Shown here: one piece after another, positions 58,892-64,000 of the stretch
Layout of the letters: every line of letters begins with the position of its first letter
How positions within the stretch are numbered: the first letter of the stretch is position 1
Assembly (NCBI GenBank): GCA_947247005.1
Contig: OX365945.1
Span: 39,920,551 to 39,984,550 of the forward strand
DNA length: 64,000 nucleotides
From: Spisula solida
Lineage: Eukaryota; Mollusca; Bivalvia; Venerida; Mactridae
Direction: 5' to 3'
Notes under the pieces: generated by a model
Databases searched by the model: none
Told to the model about the DNA's origin: nothing
The model's input: only the letters and a program-made list of their open reading frames with translations
Position numbers and translations under genes: made by a program

Positions 58892-59835
58892 CAGTCGACA
58901 CTCGTTATGTCGACATTTTTGGGACCGTCAAAATTATGTCGACATATCCGAATGTCGACTCAACAGGAGCCAACAACTCTGACAAATTTCCATACCCGTC
59001 GAAATTTATAATAACAAAGTCCTTGAGCATTTCTGTCAGTACCGTTGTTACATCAGTTGGAACATGAACTAATACATATACGCGATTAAACTGGTGAAAG
59101 ATCAATTTTATCACACTTACAGTTATCACTAAAACATTTGACCAAGTGTTTACGAGAGGGTCGAGTTCATAGCCTCGTTTTGAAACAAGTACAGTACGGG
59201 ATCAGTACCGCAAGTGTGGAATTTAGCCCTTACCGGTTTCGCTTACGCAATATTTTAATTGTAAACATAATTATATTCAATCAACATGCCAGCCATCTGA
59301 AAGCAACGATGACATTTAATCTTTTCTTTGTTAACAATGTAAAGTATATTCATTTACCTATCGGAAATATAACAAGCATGTTAAAATAAATTGTGAAGGC
59401 ATACAAAAATGTTTTTTTGTTCACCTTCCGAGAATCACGCTAGTTCAGCAGATTTTTTAATTTCATACACCGAACTAGGTTACAATTTGTTTACAAACTT
59501 AAGATTTAACATCATTCAATTACCTTTGCAAGCTGTGAACACATTAATTTTTAACAAACAATGGTTCAAAACAGGAGTATCTTCACGGTCAATTAACAAC
59601 TGTTCAATTTCAATAGCGTCGACACGATGTCGACACAAACGATGACAATAAGGTGCGAAAATATCAATTGGGCCAGAAAAGTCGTGTCGATATAAGCGGA
59701 GTGTCGACACAGGCATGTCGACTAAACCGTCATATTTAAGATAGAATATAGAGCAACCCAAATCGGGGATTTGAAAGTATGTCGACATAACCGAAGTGTC
59801 GATACAACCGATGTCGACACAACGAGTTTCAACTG
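58892..59835. mobile_element. Tc1/mariner-type element, GTCGACA family (944 bp)
   Basis: The ends are CAGTCGACACTCGTTATGTC and its imperfect inverse GTCGACACAACGAGTTTCAACTG (quoted by its outer 12 bases: GAGTTTCAACTG). TA flanks both sides (58890-58891, 59836-59837). GTCGACAT and TGTCGACA words recur inside next to both ends, much as TCGAA does in 42514-43140, suggesting related element families. Three open frames of 74-90 codons show no transposase motif. Confidence 0.85.
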
Positions 59836-59879
59836 TACCTTCAAAAGTGAAAAAAAAAACGAAAAAGCGTTTGATGTGT

Positions 59880-60000
59880 GTACATTGACGTCATGAACGT
59901 CGGCATATTTTCGGCATATAACGCGACGCCCATTCATAAAAAGGCAGTTGTTTACGTCGTGACGTCATTAACGTTTGCATATGTTCAGCATATAACACGT
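59880..60000. repeat. ~74-bp imperfect duplication with TGACGTCA motifs
   Basis: GACGTCATGAACGTCGGCAT and GACGTCATTAACGTTTGCAT lie 74 bases apart, each followed by TTCRGCATATAACRCG. Both carry the CRE-like core TGACGTCA, but no promoter is supported. Confidence 0.7.
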
Positions 60001-60424
60001 CAGACATGCATGATACGGATTCGGAAAACCAGACATGTATGATACGGAAAATGCAATCTGTCGCGTTGTATTCCACTGCGCGATTTGGCCTGTATTCGTG
60101 ACAATACATTGCTAGGTATATAATAAATCTCATTATCATAAAGATAAATATTTTATCGTAAAACAAAACACATGATTCAATCTAGGTATGCTATAAGATA
60201 GAAGAATCTTGCTGGAGGAAAAATATCCTAGAAATCTCAGAGAGATTACCAATTGATAATGTTACCATGTTATCCTCTTTTTCATTGGTTTCAGCAACTT
60301 AAGAATCAACATCCCATGTGTAATGTTTGCCAAAATATATTTGTGCACATGCTTGAAAAAGGTTTAGAACATTAAAGTTGGTCTTTAAACTACACAAATT
60401 AACCTACCTGTGTTTTATTGAATC

Positions 60425-60800
60425 TGATTTTTTTAAAAATGAGTTATTGTCATCACTTGATCGGCTTCGGTGCAAGCGTCGGCATCGGCGTTGCTTGGTA
60501 AACTTTTCTCATTAACTATCAAAGCTATTGCTTTGAAACTTTTAACACTTGTTTACCATCAATACCTGGTCATGTCAACCAATCAGAGCTACAGATAAGC
60601 TGCGTATTGGGGTAATTACCCAATTAATTTTCTTAAAAACCCAATAGATTTTGAGAGAAGGGAGTAAGAAAAGGCAAATAGAAAATGATGTTATAGTGAA
60701 AAATAGTACATTACCAAATAAAATTGAAACTTGGGGGTAAAATACCCAATGACCTAAAACCTTATCTGTTGCTCTGCAACCAAGACACATTTTGCAAGAG
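60425..60800 (+). repeat. Helentron-like family A fragment, split by a MITE
   Basis: GATTTTTTTAAAAATGAGTT, then TTGTCATCACTTGATCGGC and CACTTGTTTACCATCAATACC copy the 5' part of family A (34961-35110). After the insert at 60584-60776 the family A sequence resumes as ACACATTTTGCAAGAGTTATTGC (60785-60807). Confidence 0.85.
60584..60776. mobile_element. hAT-type MITE (193 bp)
   Basis: The ends CAGAGCTACAGATAAG and CTTATCTGTTGCTCTG are inverse with one mismatch. The flanks CAACCAAT (60576-60583) and CAACCAAG (60777-60784) form an 8-bp target duplication with one change. Position within the family A module (CAAGCAAGACC) confirms it. CAG ends and 8 bp are the hAT signature. Confidence 0.92.
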
Positions 60801-60803
60801 TTA

Positions 60804-60962
60804 TTGCAGATTCCCCACACTAAGATCTCGGGTACAGGGTATACCACACGATGCAGATTGCCTCCCCATTCTAAGATCTCGGGTACAGGGTATACCACAC
60901 AATGCAGATTGCCTCCCCACTCTTAAGATCTCGGGCACAATGAATGCCACACAATGCAAATG
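60804..60962. repeat. ~51-bp tandem repeat, 3 copies
   Basis: AAGATCTCGGGTACAGGGTA, then TACCACACNATGCAGATTGC and CTCCCCA repeat at 60822, 60873 and 60925, the last copy diverged. The open frames across it on both strands are artefacts. Confidence 0.92.
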
Positions 60963-61737
60963 CCACCTCTTAGTTCCCAGTAAATTTAAACATCACTGAT
61001 CAGGAGTTGCACCCAGATGTCAGTTCCTGTAATCATATTAAACATGGAGAGAATTGTCACAGATTGTAATAAACCCAATAGTAATCAGACCCAGCTGATA
61101 TCTAGTCCGACAAAATCTTACAAACTGCCAGACCAAAAGCAAAACTGCCAGACAAAAAAAACAATCAAACAAATTTTTTTTTGGAACTCAAAATAAATGT
61201 GTTTTAACACACATTCTAACACGATCTGCGGATTAATCGTTTAAATATAGAGCGGACCTAACAATGTTTTATTACCCCCATAAAACATACCTATCAAATT
61301 GGCTGTTTCTATTTACGCCCAGTATCACGTGACATATTTATGAATGAATGAACGTAAACTTTATAGTAAATTTTCCTCGAGTCACGATGACAAGGCGAGT
61401 TGCACGAGAATCCAGTGTTACAGCTATGACGCATCTATTTTTAGAAACTCCAATATACTCTAGAAACCAAGTTTTATTAAAGCTTCTGATAATCAATTCA
61501 TTTATATTTTTCATTTTATGAAATAGATACCATATACTCGTGTTATTAAAATTGTTTCAATGTTTAAAATGTGGTATTTCCTTCAGAACATTACGAAGGT
61601 CGTTTTCATTAACGAGGGAGGTAATTGTACCAGCTAATAAGCCACTCAATTTCAGCGTGGAATTATGTTCAATGTCAAATGGGTGAAAATGGAATGCGCG
61701 CAGTTAAATAGTGCGGGATATTATCGTATTTAGAATC

Positions 61738-61900
61738 GAAATAAAAACTCTGTTCTTGTATATTGTCGGTGAATAAAACACGGGCACTCGTTCGGATGCG
61801 GAAAATTAAATCACTACGCACTCGTGATTTAATTTTTCCGCATCCGAACTCCTGCCCGTGTTTTATTCACGGACAATAAACGCGAACAGATTTTTATTTC
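61738..61900. repeat. strong 163-bp hairpin (palindromic MITE)
   Basis: The core 61761-61878 pairs almost completely: TATTGTCGGTGAATAAAACA, CGGGCACTCGTTCGGATGCG, GAAAATTAAATCACTACG against its inverse on the right. The arms extend with GAAATAAAAACTCTGTTC facing GAACAGATTTTTATTTC. The loop is only a few bases (CACTC region). No coding content. Confidence 0.92.
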
Positions 61901-62034
61901 TTAAATTTAGTCCAATTAAACTACCCAGCTATGATATATCATCCATTTTTCATGGAAAGTATCTGTTTTCATGTTTCTTTATACAGACGGCCGCAGTTAA
62001 ATTAATCTTTTCACATGCTTGCACATCGTCTTTG

Positions 62035-62526
62035 TAGTTCAACATAGCCATTTTTGTTTAGAAAGTTGTCCTTTGTCCGTCGTCCGTCTGTTAGACAATT
62101 CACCGTTAACACTCTAGCACTTTCAATTTTGCTTTGATCATCACCAAACTTGGTCAGTAGTTGTATCTCAATGAAATCTAGGGCAAGTTGATGTTGGGTC
62201 ATGTGGGGTCAAAAACTAGGTCAAAATAATAGAAAAACCTAATTAACACTCTTGAGGCCATATGTTTGCTTTAATCTTGATCAACTTTGGTCAAAATGTC
62301 TATCTTGATGACTTTAAGATCACGTTTGAAGTTGTGTCATGTTGGTAAAAAACTAGGTCAATATGTCAAATAATAGCAAAACCTTTTTAACACTCTGGAG
62401 GCCTCAGTTTTGCTTTAACCTTCATCAAGTTTAGTCAATATGTTTATCTTGATGACCTTAAGGTCAAGTTCAAAATTTGGCCATGTTTAGCAGGTGAGCG
62501 CCCCAGGATCTATGATCCTCTTGTTT
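62035..62526 (+). mobile_element. Helentron-like repeat, AAAACTAGGTCA family, 3' part
   Basis: Two modules of ~170 bases recur (AAAAACTAGGTCAA, AAAACCTWWTTAACACTC, GGAGGCCTCAGTTTTGCTTT, TTGATGACCTTAAGGTCAAG). The end reads GCAGGTGAGCGCCCC, then AGGATCTATGATCCT (a perfect short hairpin) and CTTGTTT. I know this as one of the most widespread molluscan repeats. The hairpin directly before CTTG is the Helitron/Helentron-like trait. Confidence 0.7.
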
Positions 62527-64000
62527 AATTACTGGTTTGTTGCTATAGGTTGTCATTTTTAAGACATGCTTACTGTCCATACTTAATAAACCCTTGTCAT
62601 CAATTCAAATTGATCATGTGACATAAAAAAACAGGTTTAAAAATGTAAGTGTAAATTTTTTTAGATTCCTTTTTGTCATGGTAATGTTTTATTTGAACAT
62701 GAGCAGGAATATGTTTGTTTCATACGCCATGTCCAGCCGTATTTTTACGAAAAGTGTTGCTTTAAAAAAGCGATCACGCACCAACAGTACGAAATGTTTA
62801 TGTGAAAATGTATATCTTTGCAGGATTTACGTAAGATTTTACATGAGTGGGAATACTGTTTCGATCAGACATGTTGTTGAGAAGAAATAATAACATTATG
62901 CAGGTGACAAAAATATGATAACTTGAATGTAGTTTACCGAAAATATTTTATAGTGAACTCTTAATGTTAGATGTTTAAATTTATCTTCCTATCTTGAATC
63001 ACCTTATCATATGATGTCCTTGAGCTGCTGAAACTAATCCCCATAATTCCTTGTGAAATACCAAATGCTTTCTGCCATGCAGAACTAATTTGTAAAATTG
63101 CAGTAGCTGATGTGTAGGTCTGGGTGGATGCATATCATAGTGAATGATGAATACTTTTAACTTTGCTATATCTAATAATATGAGAGATTATTATCATTAT
63201 GTAAATTGTGAATAATGTAACATAATGATGGTTGCACTTACTTGCAAACCTAGCATAGAGTATGATCCAGGATGTTTGTGACTCATTCAATTCTAACATC
63301 GTCACATTGCCTGATATTCTGCTGGATAATAAACTTCCTTACTAGAAGATGTCTGTTGAAGAATATATGATATTATATTTTATAGTGACTGTCAGAACAA
63401 CAGTAAGGCTAAGTGCATCATTCTGATCTCATTTGTCTGCTAGCTTTTATCATGTGAATGTTAGCTAGTCTAACGTTCAAGGTTTATTGCCACAGAAGAT
63501 ATATGTATCATTCACTCTGGTATAACCATGTGACTGTATGATATCTGATTATCTCTGCTATATATCTCCCCATGATCACATGGGTTCTGTTTCTCAACAA
63601 TGTCCTTATACACAAGCATTGTTTTTCATGAATTGCAGATGTTGTTAGTTGTAGAGGCTCCGAGATGCTCAACTCTCTACTGTGAATGCTCGACTCTACT
63701 GTGAATACTCATCCTTCATGTTCTTCACAACTCTTGTGTAATACCTTCAGATATATCACATTTATTTATGTCCATCCTGTTATAAATGCCTTCTACATTA
63801 TTGTACCAGCAAGTACAGTTTTTAACATCCCTTGAAAAAGACAGAGGTTTTTCCAAAAGTAACATCTATGACCAAACTTAACTTGCATTTCGTAGAGAAT
63901 GCCTCGCTGATGTGAAGCACCAATCAGTCCTTCATGACTGTCTCATTCACAAAAAGAGAACCATATTGCCATGATACTTACAGAACTATATGTATTATAG

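Larger units (their letters stand above)
52459..64000 (+). other. beta-spectrin intron following the start exon (continues past window)
   Basis: No exon encoding the expected calponin-homology sequence (DEREAVQKKTFTKW) was found, so this intron is at least 11.5 kb. It carries the TIR elements, palindromes and repeat modules listed separately. Stretches 52461-54540 and 62530-64000 are AT-rich and otherwise featureless. Confidence 0.7.

Noticed and set aside
59880..60000. CRE-type promoter from paired TGACGTCA motifs
   Set aside because: The motifs lie in an imperfect 74-bp duplication inside an intron, with no start site or gene attached.
62678..62890. 70-codon + frame near the window end as the next beta-spectrin exon
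   Set aside because: The translation (MVMFYLNMSRNMF...) bears no resemblance to DEREAVQKKTFTKW and has no proper splice sites.

Overview
ORGANISM. This is eukaryotic, animal, AT-rich genomic DNA with almost no coding sequence. The only host gene I can name is the first coding exon of a conventional beta-spectrin (52332-52458, + strand), with a proper acceptor, start codon and GTAAGT donor. Non-LTR retrotransposon relics, tetranucleotide runs and several dispersed repeat families that I associate with bivalves (ending GCTCTTGTT, or built of 'GGGGTCAAGGTCACC' or 'AAAAACTAGGTCA' modules) suggest a bivalve mollusc. The species cannot be told. LAYOUT. 1-10.5 kb: small TIR elements, a heptamer minisatellite inside an inverted-repeat element, and a decayed LINE (about 10263 down to 5938, - strand) split by a 2.7-kb foldback element (7352-10069) with a 5-bp target duplication. 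10.5-22.6 kb: the standout feature, a 12.05-kb foldback (inverted-repeat) element, 10556-22607. A perfect 10-bp direct repeat GAGGAGATGG flanks it. Its ends are inverted copies (GGTMATCSCTAAGCGGC...). Its two arms of about 5.5 kb are head-to-tail arrays of a ~63-bp unit in opposite orientation around a 395-bp unique centre. 22.6-34.9 kb: AT-rich DNA, a tRNA-like relic, a 3x205-bp tandem, a second LINE (30460 to 28256, - strand) broken by a 185-bp MITE, a possible first coding exon (30939-30991) and two small LINE tails. 34.9-38.1 kb: three head-to-tail copies of Helentron-like repeat families, one interrupted by a 790-bp TIR element with a 9-bp target duplication. 38-50.4 kb: bivalve-type tandem modules, microsatellites, a Tc1/mariner-type MITE, two CAGGGCT-type MITEs, a 45-bp minisatellite and a TTAA-type MITE. 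50.4-64 kb: the beta-spectrin start exon and at least 11.5 kb of its following intron, which carries several TIR elements and two very strong hairpins. HOW IT FITS TOGETHER. The window is a transposon graveyard upstream of, and inside the first introns of, a cytoskeletal gene. Insertions are repeatedly nested, so target-site duplications can be read against the interrupted repeat. This is how the boundaries of seven elements were fixed to the base. No transposase is visible in any DNA element; all appear non-autonomous. No operon, CRISPR, rRNA or intact tRNA was seen.
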